A stretch of 64,000 bases of DNA from the NCBI GenBank assembly GCA_900659855.1, contig CAACVI010000045.1, forward strand, positions 186,985 through 250,984. The letters run 5' to 3'. How positions within the stretch are numbered: position 1 is the first letter of the stretch; each line of letters starts with the position of its first letter. The DNA comes from Candidatus Desulfarcum epimagneticum. GTDB taxonomy: Bacteria > Desulfobacterota > Desulfobacteria > Desulfobacterales > CR-1. The position numbers and the translations under genes were made by a program. The notes beneath the pieces are model-generated. The model made no database searches and was not told the origin of the DNA. It was given only the letters and a program-made list of their open reading frames with translations. Shown piece after piece: positions 1 through 8,658 of this stretch.

Positions 1-930
1 CTGAGAAAAAACAGCGTCATCGAAATCATCAACGAATACAGAAAGATTCACAAAATCAAAATGGATGAAAAAATCTTTTTGTTTCTGGATGAAGTCGCCG
101 CCAAAAAAGATTTTCATATTCAGCTCAAAAATATTTATGATTCCCAAAACGCCAAAATAGTGGCCGCATCTTCCTCCGCTTCCATGCTCAGAGACCCCAA
201 GGCGCGTTTGACCGGGCGCTCCGTCACGCTGGAGATCAAACCTCTTGATATGGAAGAGTATCTGTTTTTCAAAGAAATCGAAATCAAAAAAAGAGACCGC
301 CAGCTTTTAAAATCCTACTTTCTGGATTACATCAAAGACGGCGGGCTGCCTGAAAATGTCCTGAATCCGAGCCGGGAATACCTGGTCAACCTGGTGGACG
401 ATATCATCCAGAAAGACATCGCCGCTTTTTACGGGGTGAAAAATCCCCAGGTACTACGGGATTATTTCACCCTTTTGATGGAAAGAAGCGGAAAACAGGC
501 AAGCGTGAATAAGATATCAAACATACTGGGTATATCGCCTGACACATCGAAGCGGTATTTGCATTATTTCCAGTCGGCTTATTTGGTTCACATGATTCCC
601 CGCTGGGGGAAAACCAACCAGAAAATTTTGTCGGCGAAAAAAATTTACGCGGCGGACCTTGGAATCAAACACTTGTTTGTGGGGCAAAGGGATATCGGAA
701 GTTATTTCGAAAATTATATCCACCAACTTATGAGAGACAGGCAAAGACTGTATTACCTGTATGAAAACGGCGCTGAAATCGACTTTTACACCGAAGACGG
801 CCTGCTGATCGAGTCAAAATTTTACGCGTCCCTCAATCCCAAACAGGAAAAATTATTCTTTGAATATCCCGCGAAAAAAAGATTTCTCATCGACTCCATT
901 GAAAAAACAGGAGCGTTGAATGACCTGTAA
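1..930 (+). CDS. AAA ATPase with C-terminal DUF4143 domain, 5' end outside window
   Basis: The reading frame is open from base 1, so the gene begins upstream; the first internal ATG is at 61. The visible part starts just before a Walker B-like segment (KIFLFLDEVAA), so the Walker A loop lies outside the window. The C-terminal half has the DUF4143 pattern: a winged-helix-like stretch, then a PD-(D/E)XK-like end (ENGAEIDFYTEDGLLIESKF). Proteins of this kind are common accessory ATPases of unsettled role. It stops 18 bases before the Tat ferredoxin gene but has no evident functional link to it. It is one of three DUF4143 ATPases here. Confidence 0.85.
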   Translation: MRKNSVIEIINEYRKIHKIKMDEKIFLFLDEVAAKKDFHIQLKNIYDSQNAKIVAASSSASMLRDPKARLTGRSVTLEIKPLDMEEYLFFKEIEIKKRDRQLLKSYFLDYIKDGGLPENVLNPSREYLVNLVDDIIQKDIAAFYGVKNPQVLRDYFTLLMERSGKQASVNKISNILGISPDTSKRYLHYFQSAYLVHMIPRWGKTNQKILSAKKIYAADLGIKHLFVGQRDIGSYFENYIHQLMRDRQRLYYLYENGAEIDFYTEDGLLIESKFYASLNPKQEKLFFEYPAKKRFLIDSIEKTGALNDL

Positions 931-948
931 AAATCCGGAGGAGCTCCC

Positions 949-1929
949 ATGAAACCCCTTTCCCGAAGATCTTTTTTAAAGACCGGCCTGGCCTCGGCCG
1001 GGGCCGCGGCCTCGGGCCTCATTCCCCTGGCCTCGGCCCGCGGCGCCGATCCCGGCGAGCTGGCCACTTTGATTGATATTCAAAAATGCGTCGGGTGCGA
1101 AGCCTGTGTGGACGCGTGCCAGGAGATCAACACCTCCAAATTCCCGGAGCCCGGGCGTCCGTTTCCCAAAATGTATCCCGGCCGGGTGAAAGTCGCGGAC
1201 TGGTCGGACAAACGCGATGTCCGGGACCGGCTCACCCCCTACACATGGCTCTATATCCAGCGGGCGTCCATCGCCGGGCCCGACGGCGAAAAAACCTTGA
1301 ACATTCCCAGGCGATGCATGCACTGCCAGAACCCCCCGTGCGCGGACCTGTGCCCCTGGGGGGCGGCCCGGAAGCTGAAAAACGGGATCACACGAATCCA
1401 CCCGGACATCTGCCTGGGGGGCCAGAAATGCAAAGTGGTCTGCCCCTGGCATATCCCGGAGCGCCAGACCGGGGTGGGGCTGTACCTGGATATCCTGCCT
1501 TCCCTGGCCGGAAACGGGGTCATGTTCAAATGCGACCGCTGCTATGACCGCATCGAAAAAGGAGAGCTTCCGGCGTGCGTGGAGGAATGCCCCGAAGACG
1601 TTCAGACCATCGGGCCCAGGGACGAGATCATCAAACAGGCCCATGCCGTCGCGGACGAAATCGGGGGATATATTTACGGAGAAACCGAAAACGGGGGAAC
1701 GAACACCCTGTACGTGTCCCCGGTTCCCTTTGAGACATTGACCCGGTCCATTGAAAAAGGCCCCGGGCGCCCCGGTTTTGAGCCGGTTAAGGATTCCATG
1801 GCCCATGCGGACAACCTGGCCAAGGCCATGCTCATCGCGCCCTTCGCCGGCCTGGCGGCGGGAGCGGCCCGATTTTACGGCGCCGCAAAAAAACTGGCCC
1901 GATCGGCGGGGAAAGGAGAGGGAAAATAG
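949..1929 (+). CDS. Tat-exported ferredoxin, four [4Fe-4S] clusters (HmcB/DsrO-like electron-transfer subunit)
   Basis: The 326-residue product has a twin-arginine signal (SRRSFLKTG, residues 4-12) with an Ala-rich hydrophobic stretch. Four cysteine groups follow, in the order CVGCEACVDAC, CMHCQNPPCADLC, CLGGQKCKVVC and CDRCYDRI...CVEEC, the arrangement of FdhB/HmcB/DsrO-type subunits carrying four [4Fe-4S] clusters. A hydrophobic C-terminal segment may touch the membrane. It should pass electrons in the periplasm between a membrane quinone module and the multihaem cytochrome. A GGAG ribosome site precedes the ATG. The next gene starts 2 bases after the stop, so the two are probably cotranscribed. 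Confidence 0.9.
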   Translation: MKPLSRRSFLKTGLASAGAAASGLIPLASARGADPGELATLIDIQKCVGCEACVDACQEINTSKFPEPGRPFPKMYPGRVKVADWSDKRDVRDRLTPYTWLYIQRASIAGPDGEKTLNIPRRCMHCQNPPCADLCPWGAARKLKNGITRIHPDICLGGQKCKVVCPWHIPERQTGVGLYLDILPSLAGNGVMFKCDRCYDRIEKGELPACVEECPEDVQTIGPRDEIIKQAHAVADEIGGYIYGETENGGTNTLYVSPVPFETLTRSIEKGPGRPGFEPVKDSMAHADNLAKAMLIAPFAGLAAGAARFYGAAKKLARSAGKGEGK

Positions 1930-1931
1930 AC

Positions 1932-2399
1932 ATGGAAAAAAACTTTTTCGCCAAACGCGCGCGCGTGTCCCTGGCCTATGGCCTCATCCTTTTCATGACC
2001 GCCCTTTCCGGGTTCGCCCAGATGCCCATTTTCAAGCGCTATTACATCGCCGATATCCCGGGCCTGGGCTGGCTGGCGGATTTTTTCGTCACCCACTACA
2101 TCCACTACGCCGGGGCCGCGGCGCTGTTGTTTCTTTTCGCCTATTTTTCAACGGCCTATCTTCTGGCCGGGCCGCGGCGCCCGGCCCTTTCCAGGTCGTC
2201 CTTTGCCCGGATCGCCCTTCTGGCCGCCCTCGTTCTCACCGGCGCGTTCCGGGTTTTAAAAAATCTGCCGGATGTCGTGTTCTCCCCCGGCTTCACCCTG
2301 TTCATCGACATCTCCCACATGGCCTTCGCCATGTTTTTTCTCCTGGCGATCGCGGCGTTTCGTTTGATGAAGACCGGGTGGCTGAAATCCGGGAGGTGA
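1932..2399 (+). CDS. small four-helix membrane subunit of the redox module
   Basis: This 155-residue protein has about four hydrophobic helices (roughly residues 13-30, 55-77, 90-107, 118-140). Histidines near membrane boundaries (THYIHYAG and DISHMAF) could ligate b-type haem. It is not recognised as a named family. Its position immediately after the Tat ferredoxin, and ahead of the multihaem cytochrome and cytochrome b, suggests a membrane anchor or quinone-interacting subunit. Its stop codon lies exactly where a family A repeat begins, so the 3' end may have been trimmed or redefined by that insertion. Confidence 0.75.
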   Translation: MEKNFFAKRARVSLAYGLILFMTALSGFAQMPIFKRYYIADIPGLGWLADFFVTHYIHYAGAAALLFLFAYFSTAYLLAGPRRPALSRSSFARIALLAALVLTGAFRVLKNLPDVVFSPGFTLFIDISHMAFAMFFLLAIAAFRLMKTGWLKSGR

Positions 2400-2622
2400 C
2401 GGCATCGTAAAAAATCAATTAGACGGCATCGTAAAAATTCCATATGCTAAAAAAATTGATAAACTCGTAAAAAAATCACGGGACAGCGTCGTAAAAAATC
2501 ACGGGACAGCGTCGTAAAAAATTCGATATACAAGGCGTAGTGGTTATTTTTAATTGAGGCAATACATGTAGTATGCCTCAATTAAAAATAAGCGCTGCGA
2601 CGCATTTTTTTACGGCGCTGTC
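2398..2622. repeat. family A repeat, copy 1 (composite)
   Basis: Short modules like GACGGCATCGTAAAAA and GACAGCGTCGTAAAAAAT are repeated in tandem. They are followed by a long hairpin whose apex is TTGAGGCAATACATG...TATGCCTCAA and whose far end returns as TTTTTTTACGGCGCTGTC. The terminal sequences are inverted, as in a MITE-like or palindromic intergenic element. Other copies lie near 14.6, 39.8, 50.3, 51.2 and 52.8 kb. This copy sits between the membrane subunit and the inserted ATPase. Confidence 0.85.
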
Positions 2623-2647
2623 ATATTTGTCTTGACTTTGTTGAAAA

Positions 2648-3901
2648 ATGAAAGGTAGCATGTTCATTATGCGACAAACGTCATACATCCCCCGCCCGGT
2701 TTTCGACTCCAAAATCAAACAATTCCTGGAGGAATCCCCGACCGTGATTCTTTTGGGGGCCCGGCAGGTGGGAAAAACCACCCTTGCCCGGCGTTTTTCC
2801 GACGGCCTGGACAAGGTCCATTATTTTGACCTTGAGCGGGCCGCTTCCCGCGCCGCGCTCTCAACCCCGGAGCTGACCCTTTCGGAGCTGAGCGGAACCG
2901 TCGTCATTGACGAAATCCAAAGAATGCCCCAGCTTTTTGAGACCCTTCGCCCCTTATGCGACCGTCCGGGAAACCCCGCCCGTTTCCTGCTTTTGGGAAG
3001 CGCCTCCCCGGACATCGTCAAAGGAGTTTCGGAATCCCTGGCGGGCCGGGCGCTTTTCATTAATGTGCCCGGATTTTCCCTTGGAGAGGTCGGGAATGAT
3101 TCACAAAACCCTTTATGGCTGAGGGGAGCGTTCCCCCGGTCATTTCTGGCGCCAAATGACGACGCCAGCATGCGCTGGCGCGAGGCGTTTGTCCAGACCT
3201 TCCTGGAGCGGGACATGCCCCTTCTGGGCGTGCGGACTCCCCCGGAAAGACTGCGCCGGTTCTGGATGATGGTCTCCCATTATCACGGCGCCGTATGGAA
3301 CGGCTCGGAAATCGCCCGATCGGTGGGGGTCTCCCTTCCCACGATCCGCCACTACCTGGATATACTGGCCGGTGGATACATCCTGCGCGTTCTGCCCCCC
3401 TGGTTTGAAAACATCAAAAAAAGGCAGGTCAAATCCCCGAAGGTGTATATCCGGGACACCGGGCTGCTTCATTCCATGCTGGGAATCGACTCCATGGCCG
3501 CGCTGCGTTCCCACCCCTCCTACGGCGCCTCCTGGGAGGGATTCGCCCTGGAGCAGATTCTCATTTTGTTCGGCCACCCAAATGCCTGTTACTGGCGAAC
3601 CCATCGGGGCGCCGAGCTGGATTTGATGATCTTTCACAAAGGAAAACGTCTGGGATTTGAGTTCAAATGCGCCGACGCCCCGGTCATGACCCGCTCCATG
3701 CACACGGCCCTTCGCGATCTCAAGCTGGACCGGCTCCATGTGATCTACCCGGGATCAAAATCATACCCGATCCATGAAAAGGCCCATGCGACGCCGCTTT
3801 CGCGGGCGGCTGCGCTTCTGCCCCGGGGAAACTTCACCCCAGGGGCTTTCCCACCATCCAAAAACAAAAAAGACCCCAAAAAAAAGGAGGATAACCCATG
3901 A
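2648..3901 (+). CDS. AAA ATPase with DUF4143 domain, inserted in the redox operon
   Basis: The protein has up to 417 residues. A Walker A loop (GARQVGKTT) lies near residue 40 and a Walker B (TVVIDEIQRMP) near residue 90. A DUF4143 region follows, ending in a nuclease-like fold (HRGAELDLMIFHKGKRLGFEFK). Starts at 2648, 2660 and 2669 are all possible; none has a strong ribosome site. The last 25 or so residues are low-complexity (Pro, Asn, Lys) and run into the Shine-Dalgarno region of the next gene, whose ATG overlaps the stop (ATGA). This tail looks like former intergenic DNA, suggesting the gene was inserted upstream of the cytochrome. Its role is unknown. Confidence 0.88.
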   Translation: MKGSMFIMRQTSYIPRPVFDSKIKQFLEESPTVILLGARQVGKTTLARRFSDGLDKVHYFDLERAASRAALSTPELTLSELSGTVVIDEIQRMPQLFETLRPLCDRPGNPARFLLLGSASPDIVKGVSESLAGRALFINVPGFSLGEVGNDSQNPLWLRGAFPRSFLAPNDDASMRWREAFVQTFLERDMPLLGVRTPPERLRRFWMMVSHYHGAVWNGSEIARSVGVSLPTIRHYLDILAGGYILRVLPPWFENIKKRQVKSPKVYIRDTGLLHSMLGIDSMAALRSHPSYGASWEGFALEQILILFGHPNACYWRTHRGAELDLMIFHKGKRLGFEFKCADAPVMTRSMHTALRDLKLDRLHVIYPGSKSYPIHEKAHATPLSRAAALLPRGNFTPGAFPPSKNKKDPKKKEDNP

Positions 3902-5553
3902 GATTCGCCAAAGCGCGCGGCCTTTCATGGGCCCTGGCCCTGGCGGTATGCCTGGCGCCGGCGGCCCCGGCCCTTTCGGCCGTTTCTGAAAATGACTCGG
4001 CCCCGGGCCGAAAGATGGCCCGGCAGGCTGTGGGAGAAAAAAAATCCTGGATCACGGCCGATCACTCCCAACATGACATTTTAAAACAGAAATTCACATC
4101 CGGGCCGGAGGTCACCCGGGCCTGTCTCCACTGCCACAACCAGGCGGCCGTCCAGTTTCACAAAACCATCCACTGGACCTGGATGAACCCCCTGGCCCCC
4201 AAAGAGGCGGGGCTGGGAAAAGGCGGGCTTTCCATCAACAACTTCTGAATCAACATCCAAAGCAACGAGGCTCGTTGCACATCGTGTCACGCCGGTTATG
4301 GATGGAAAGACAAAAATTTTGATTTTTCAGACCCCTCCAAAGTGGACTGCCTGGTCTGTCACGAGCAGACCGGAGCCTATAAAAAATTTCCCGCCGGCGC
4401 GGGAAATCCCGTGTCCGCGCCCAAGGTGTTTCCCGGGAACAAAAAAAAATATTTCCCGCCGGATTACAACCAGTCGGCCCGGAGCGTGGGCCGGCCCTCC
4501 CGTAAAAACTGCGGAACCTGCCATTTTTACGGCGGCGGGGGAGACGGGGTGAAACACGGCGACCTGGACTCGTCTTTGGCAAAGCCCAACAAGGCCCTGG
4601 ATGTTCACATGGGCCTGGACGGCCGGAATTTCGACTGTGTGCGCTGCCACACCACCACCCTGCACCAGGTCGCCGGGCGCCTGTACACCACCCCGGCTTT
4701 CAAGGGCCGCAAAAGCCTGGTGGAAGACGATCTGGCCTCCAAGATCACATGCGAGTCATGCCACACCGCCAAACCCCATAAAGTCAACGCCAAAGCCAAC
4801 GACCACACCGACAGGGTGGCGTGCCAGAGCTGCCATATTCCGACCTTCGCCCGGGTGAACCCCACCAAGATGTGGTGGGACTGGTCCACGGCCGGGAAGA
4901 AAAAAAACGGCAAACCCTACATGATCAAGGATGATTTTGGAAAACCCCGTTATTTCACCAAAAAGGGGGACATGCGCTGGGAGAAAAACGTCAAGCCCGA
5001 TTACTTCTGGTTCAACGGCGCCATGGAGTACATCACGGTCAAAGACACCATTGATCCGGGCCAAACGGTCCCCTTGAACCGTCCCATGGGAAGCATGGAC
5101 GATCCCAATTCCCGAATTTTCCCCTTCAAAATCCACCGGGGAAAACAGCCCTATGACAAGGTGAACAAAAACATGACCATCGTCCATCTCTTCCCCAAGG
5201 GCAAAGAGGACAAGGACGCCTACTGGAAGGGGTACGACTGGGCCAAAGCCATCGCGTTCGGAATGGATTACGCGGGCCTGCCTTTCTCCGGGGAATATGA
5301 TTTTGTGGAGACGAGCTACATGTTTCCCATCACCCATATGGTGGCGCCCAAGGAGAATGCCGTGGCCTGCTCCGAGTGCCACGCGCCTGAAAACAGCCGC
5401 CTGGCCTCTCTGGCGGGATTTTACATGCCGGGACGCGACGGCGCGGGCGTGGTGGACATCCTGGGGTGGCTCCTGGCGCTGGGCTCTTTGATCGGCGTGA
5501 TCGCGCACGGAGTGGGAAGGGTTCTGTCCGCTTCGGGAAGGAGGGAAAAATAA
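3898..5553 (+). CDS. octahaem c-type cytochrome (tetrathionate reductase/OTR family), probable selenoprotein
   Basis: Read through one in-frame TGA (4246-4248, residue 117), this is a 551-residue periplasmic cytochrome with a signal peptide (residues 1-28) and eight CXXCH haem sites. One lies before the TGA (CLHCH, 76-80) and seven after it (CTSCH, CLVCH, CGTCH, CVRCH, CESCH, CQSCH, CSECH). A C-terminal membrane helix spans roughly 520-542. The segments HWTW, NNF-stop-I, SNEARCTSCHAGYGW and GAYKKF match the octahaem tetrathionate reductase family as I remember it, where the TGA position is cysteine. Codon use and frame are intact on both sides, and a SECIS-like hairpin follows the TGA, so selenocysteine is favoured over a nonsense mutation. 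The cytochrome b gene follows 4 bases later. Likely substrates are sulfur or nitrogen oxyanions, but the true substrate is unknown. Confidence 0.85.
4246..4278 (+). promoter_or_regulatory. in-frame TGA with bacterial SECIS-like hairpin
   Basis: The TGA at 4246-4248 is followed by a perfect 7-base-pair stem, GCAACGA (4262-4268) with TCGTTGC (4272-4278), closing a GGC loop. The loop begins 20 bases after the TGA. Bacterial SECIS elements, read by SelB, lie directly downstream of the UGA, with an apical loop that carries guanine early and starts about 16-37 bases away; this hairpin meets those rules. The same bases encode the start of the second haem motif. No selA, selB, selC or selD is in the window. 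Confidence 0.75.
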
Positions 5554-5557
5554 CATC

Positions 5558-6214
5558 ATGGAAAACAAAAAAATGACCCATCTGTATCTGTATTCCCGTT
5601 ATGAGCGCTTCTGGCACTGGCTCCAGTCCCTTCTGATCCTCATTCTTCTGGCCACAGGCCTGGAAGTCAAGGGCGTTTTCACCCTCTTCGGATTCCACAG
5701 CGCGGTGAAGATTCACAATTTCACCGGGCTGTCCTGGCTGGTCGCCTTCGCCTTTTTCGTGTTCTGGATTTTCACCACCGGGGAGTGGCGCCAGTATGTC
5801 CCCACCACCCGGAAGATGCTGTCCGTGTGCCGGTATTACGCCCTGGGGATTTTTCGCGGGGAAGACCATCCGGTCCCCAAAAGAAAAGAGGCCAAGCACA
5901 ACCCCCTTCAGCGCCTCATCTACCTGGGCCTGGCCGCCCTTCTGCTGCCCATCCAGATGATCACCGGGTTTTTGTACTGGGGATACAACTCCTGGGCCGA
6001 ATGGGGCCTGGACGGGGCGCTGTCGCTGAAAGTTCTGGCCACGGTTCATGTGGCGGGGTCTTTCGCCATCCTGTCCTTTCTCATCGTTCATCTTTACATG
6101 ATCACCACCGGCCATTCCCTGGGGTCCCATGCCAAAGCCATGATCACGGGATGGGAAAGCGTGGAGGAGGGAGAAAAAATCGAAGACTGGGAAAAGGCCC
6201 GGGCCGCGCGATAA
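5558..6214 (+). CDS. membrane cytochrome b subunit
   Basis: This 218-residue protein has four or so membrane helices. Haem-ligand histidines are placed as in the thiosulfate reductase/formate dehydrogenase gamma cytochrome b family: ERFWHWLQS early, then FHSAVKIHNFTG, VHVAGSF and FLIVHLYMITTGH. It would link the quinone pool to the periplasmic ferredoxin and octahaem cytochrome encoded upstream. The ATG follows the cytochrome c stop by 4 bases. A strong hairpin follows the gene, marking the operon end. Confidence 0.88.
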   Translation: MENKKMTHLYLYSRYERFWHWLQSLLILILLATGLEVKGVFTLFGFHSAVKIHNFTGLSWLVAFAFFVFWIFTTGEWRQYVPTTRKMLSVCRYYALGIFRGEDHPVPKRKEAKHNPLQRLIYLGLAALLLPIQMITGFLYWGYNSWAEWGLDGALSLKVLATVHVAGSFAILSFLIVHLYMITTGHSLGSHAKAMITGWESVEEGEKIEDWEKARAAR

Positions 6215-6243
6215 GGCGCCCGGGAAAAAGGTCTGCCACGGCC

Positions 6244-6285
6244 TTTCCCCCCTCTCCCGGCCTTTTTCCCGGGAGAGGGGGGAAA
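6244..6285 (+). terminator. long GC-rich hairpin ending the redox operon
   Basis: TTTCCCCCCTCTCCCGG (6244-6260) pairs perfectly with its inverse at 6269-6285 around a short pyrimidine loop. The A/T flanks give only a weak U tract, so it may act as terminator or 3' stabiliser. Between here and 6668 I see no gene other than the family B repeat. Confidence 0.65.
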
Positions 6286-6493
6286 AGACTGTATTTTAAG
6301 AATTATTCACCGCCGACAGGCGCCTGAAGCGGAACCCATGTCAAGGACAATTTTCTCATAGAGTTGAGGCGCAAAAATGACTTCCACTGGACGCCGCCTG
6401 AATCCGGAGACAAAAAGCGGCCCATATCCGGAAAAGCTTGATTTCCAATAAAAAATCTTATAATAAAAAGATTTGACTCCACATGAAAAACCT

Positions 6494-6655
6494 TAGGGCT
6501 CGCTCAAAAATAACTTTACATTTTGGAAGCCAATTCATCCTGCCGGACTGCGTTATGAAAACTCGGCATATCCCGATATGCCTCAAGTTTTCACGCCTTG
6601 TCAAGCAGGCGACTTAACTCCCAAAATTGTAAACTAATTTTTGAGCGAACCCTTA
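6494..6655. repeat. family B repeat, copy 1 (162 bp)
   Basis: The ends are inverted (AGGGCTCGCTCAAAAATA against TTTTTGAGCGAACCCT) and the centre is the palindrome GGCATATCCCGATATGCC. A second copy lies at 30141-30302 in the opposite orientation and differs at about five positions by eye. It contains no gene; the whole could fold into one long hairpin. Confidence 0.9.
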
Positions 6656-6677
6656 TCTTGCATATTTTTTGACAGAC

Positions 6678-6866
6678 ATGAGAAAAAAAACACACACAAA
6701 TACCGTCATAGATGAGGCCGGAGAGAAAAGACTGGCGGAGTTGATAAAAGAGGCGGGAGAAGACGCCCGTTCGCGCAGAAAAAAAGTCATGGAAGAGCAT
6801 TATGACAAAATTCGGGCGGCGATCCGGAAAGGCGTTTCCAATCGTCAGGATTTTATCCCGGAATGA
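6678..6866 (+). CDS. small charged protein upstream of zeta toxin, probable antitoxin
   Basis: The product has 62 residues from ATG 6678, or 65 from TTG 6669. It is highly charged and probably helical, with repeated Glu/Lys/Arg and no cysteine. It overlaps the start of the zeta-like kinase gene by 4 bases. Small charged proteins in this position are typically the cognate antitoxin, so the function is inferred from context only. A family B repeat lies directly upstream and may carry or separate its promoter. Confidence 0.6.
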   Translation: MRKKTHTNTVIDEAGEKRLAELIKEAGEDARSRRKKVMEEHYDKIRAAIRKGVSNRQDFIPE

Positions 6867-7462
6867 AAGAGGCGAAAAATCCCAGGCTCATCATTGTGGC
6901 GGGTCCCAACGGATCGGGAAAAACAACCATCACCGAAAAGCTCCTGCGCCATGAATGGATGGGTGGCTGCGTTTATATCAATCCCGACATAATCGCTGAA
7001 GAAAAATTCAACGGCTGGAATTTACGGGAATCCATCATAAAAGCGGCCAATCACGCCAAAGAAATGAGGGAAGAATGTTTGTCCCGAAAAATGGATATGG
7101 CGTTTGAAACGGTCTTTTCATCTCCTGAAAAATTCGAGTTTGTAAAAAGAGCCAAAGTGGCGGGTTTTTTTTTGCGCCTGTTTTTCGTATGCACGGATGA
7201 TCCATCGATAAACGCCCGGAGAGTCGCCTCGCGCGTGATGGAAGGCGGTCATGATGTGCCGATTCCCAAAATCATCAGCCGCTACTACCGATCACTGTCA
7301 AATTGCGCGAACGCCCTGCCTTTGTTTGATCGCGCTTATTTTTACGACAATTCTTTGGAGAATGCCGACCCTGTTCTGATATTCAGAACAACCCATGGGA
7401 AGATGGCCAAGGTTTATGGCGAGGCGCCTCCATGGGCCGAGGATATAGCGAACTCGTCGTAA
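6863..7462 (+). CDS. zeta-toxin-like P-loop kinase
   Basis: This 199-residue protein has a P-loop (AGPNGSGKTTITEKL, residues 13-27), then YINPDIIAEEKFNGW and ESIIKAANHAKEMREECL, and a conserved middle (FETVFSSPEKFEFV) typical of zeta-like kinases. Zeta toxins phosphorylate UDP-N-acetylglucosamine or related substrates; here the substrate is not known. The start overlaps the small upstream gene, as in a toxin-antitoxin pair. Confidence 0.8.
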   Translation: MKEAKNPRLIIVAGPNGSGKTTITEKLLRHEWMGGCVYINPDIIAEEKFNGWNLRESIIKAANHAKEMREECLSRKMDMAFETVFSSPEKFEFVKRAKVAGFFLRLFFVCTDDPSINARRVASRVMEGGHDVPIPKIISRYYRSLSNCANALPLFDRAYFYDNSLENADPVLIFRTTHGKMAKVYGEAPPWAEDIANSS

Positions 7463-7624
7463 TTTCCAAGCGCGCAAAATCTATCGAGGTCCCGGATGGA
7501 TTTGGGCCCCCTTTCGCGTTTGTGTTCAAAACGGTCTTTGAGCCTCTGGTCATGCCTCATGACAAACGGCTTTGGAACCAATGATCCCCGAATCGGTGAA
7601 ACGGCATCCGAAAGAGAGATGGCC

Positions 7625-7927
7625 CTAAGTGGATGACGTGGCGCCTTCTTTTCTGATATTCGTCATTTTCATGACCGCCTCTTCCCAGTCGTCTGAACTG
7701 TGAATAAAGGGGCGCAATATTTTAATAAACTCTTTTCTCTTTTCGCTGGTTCTCAGCTTTTCAATGTCGATGGATGAAATATTTCGTTTCAAGTCATCAA
7801 ACGGGTAAAGCAAAAGATCCGGGAACGACGCATATTCAATGATTCTTCTCAGCCTGAATGGCTCCGTCAAATGGGTTTGCCCATCCCAGAAGTATTTATT
7901 CAGTCTTTTGTGCGGTTGTTTTGGCAT
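7625..7927 (-). CDS. 100-residue protein paired with AbiEii-like nucleotidyltransferase
   Basis: The N-terminus KRLNKYFWDGQTHL and the predicted all-helical content resemble the small 'YFWD' proteins (DUF6922-like) that accompany nucleotidyltransferase toxins. The gene overlaps the end of the nucleotidyltransferase gene by 32 bases, so translation is probably coupled. An antitoxin role is inferred from that arrangement. Confidence 0.6.
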   Translation of the reverse strand: MPKQPHKRLNKYFWDGQTHLTEPFRLRRIIEYASFPDLLLYPFDDLKRNISSIDIEKLRTSEKRKEFIKILRPFIHSSDDWEEAVMKMTNIRKEGATSST

Positions 7928-8609
7928 AATTAAAAATGTCTATGATGAGTTTCTTAATAAATAATCTGAAATCACCCATGCGAATATCATCGATCATTAA
8001 AACAGAGCCTTCCAAAAAATCTTCAGAAAATGCGATCAGAACTCCCTCATATTCCATGGGGACAATCTTATATTCAGCCCATTTCCCAATCTGTTCAAAG
8101 CTGAATTCCGGCAAAAGATAATACAGATCAATATAATCTTTCACAGTCTTCCTGTCATAAACAGCTGTTATCTTGTTTGTCACAATGTTTTCTTTCGAAT
8201 CGATCCATATTTTATTTTTCTTTGTTCTATTTCCCGGGCATTTGTAGTTTTCAAAAATAAATTCCATCTTCAAAGGCTTGGCATCCTGGTATGCCATGAT
8301 TCTTTTAAAATAATCGCCGTCAATTTGAATCTCGATGTCAAATTTATCGCCAATACGATTGAATATTTCTCGGCAGCATATGTCAAAATTTTCTTTTGGA
8401 AAATCATAGCCGTTAAAAAACAAATCAATATCATCTGAATATCGATGATTTAAGTAAAAACGGGACAAACAGGTTCCACCGCCCAAATAAAACGGGTCGG
8501 AGCCGATCAGATCAAAAATCTCATCCTGAAAAGGATATAAGAAATTTTCATAATATTCTTTATCTTCGGCGCCGGCGATTCTAATTTGATCAGGTTTTAA
8601 TTTTAACAT
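7896..8609 (-). CDS. AbiEii/AbiGii-type nucleotidyltransferase
   Basis: This 237-residue protein carries the nucleotidyltransferase signature GGGTCLSRFYLNHRYSDDIDLFF, with the two catalytic aspartates in DDIDLF. A further acidic position (KMEFIF) and a helical C-terminus follow. AbiEii proteins are toxins of type IV abortive-infection systems. The gene is clearly AT-richer than the flanking metabolic genes, suggesting transfer. Its partner here is the overlapping downstream gene rather than an upstream AbiEi. Confidence 0.8.
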   Translation of the reverse strand: MLKLKPDQIRIAGAEDKEYYENFLYPFQDEIFDLIGSDPFYLGGGTCLSRFYLNHRYSDDIDLFFNGYDFPKENFDICCREIFNRIGDKFDIEIQIDGDYFKRIMAYQDAKPLKMEFIFENYKCPGNRTKKNKIWIDSKENIVTNKITAVYDRKTVKDYIDLYYLLPEFSFEQIGKWAEYKIVPMEYEGVLIAFSEDFLEGSVLMIDDIRMGDFRLFIKKLIIDIFNYAKTTAQKTE

Positions 8610-8658
8610 TCTGAATGTTTTGCTGATTCGTTATTTTTAGTATAAATTATATGATATG

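Noticed and set aside
4342-5553. A separate truncated cytochrome gene starting after the TGA at 4246
   Set aside because: There is no ribosome site or signal peptide at an internal start. The frame is continuous with 3898-4248, and the second haem site precedes 4342, so one read-through gene explains everything better.
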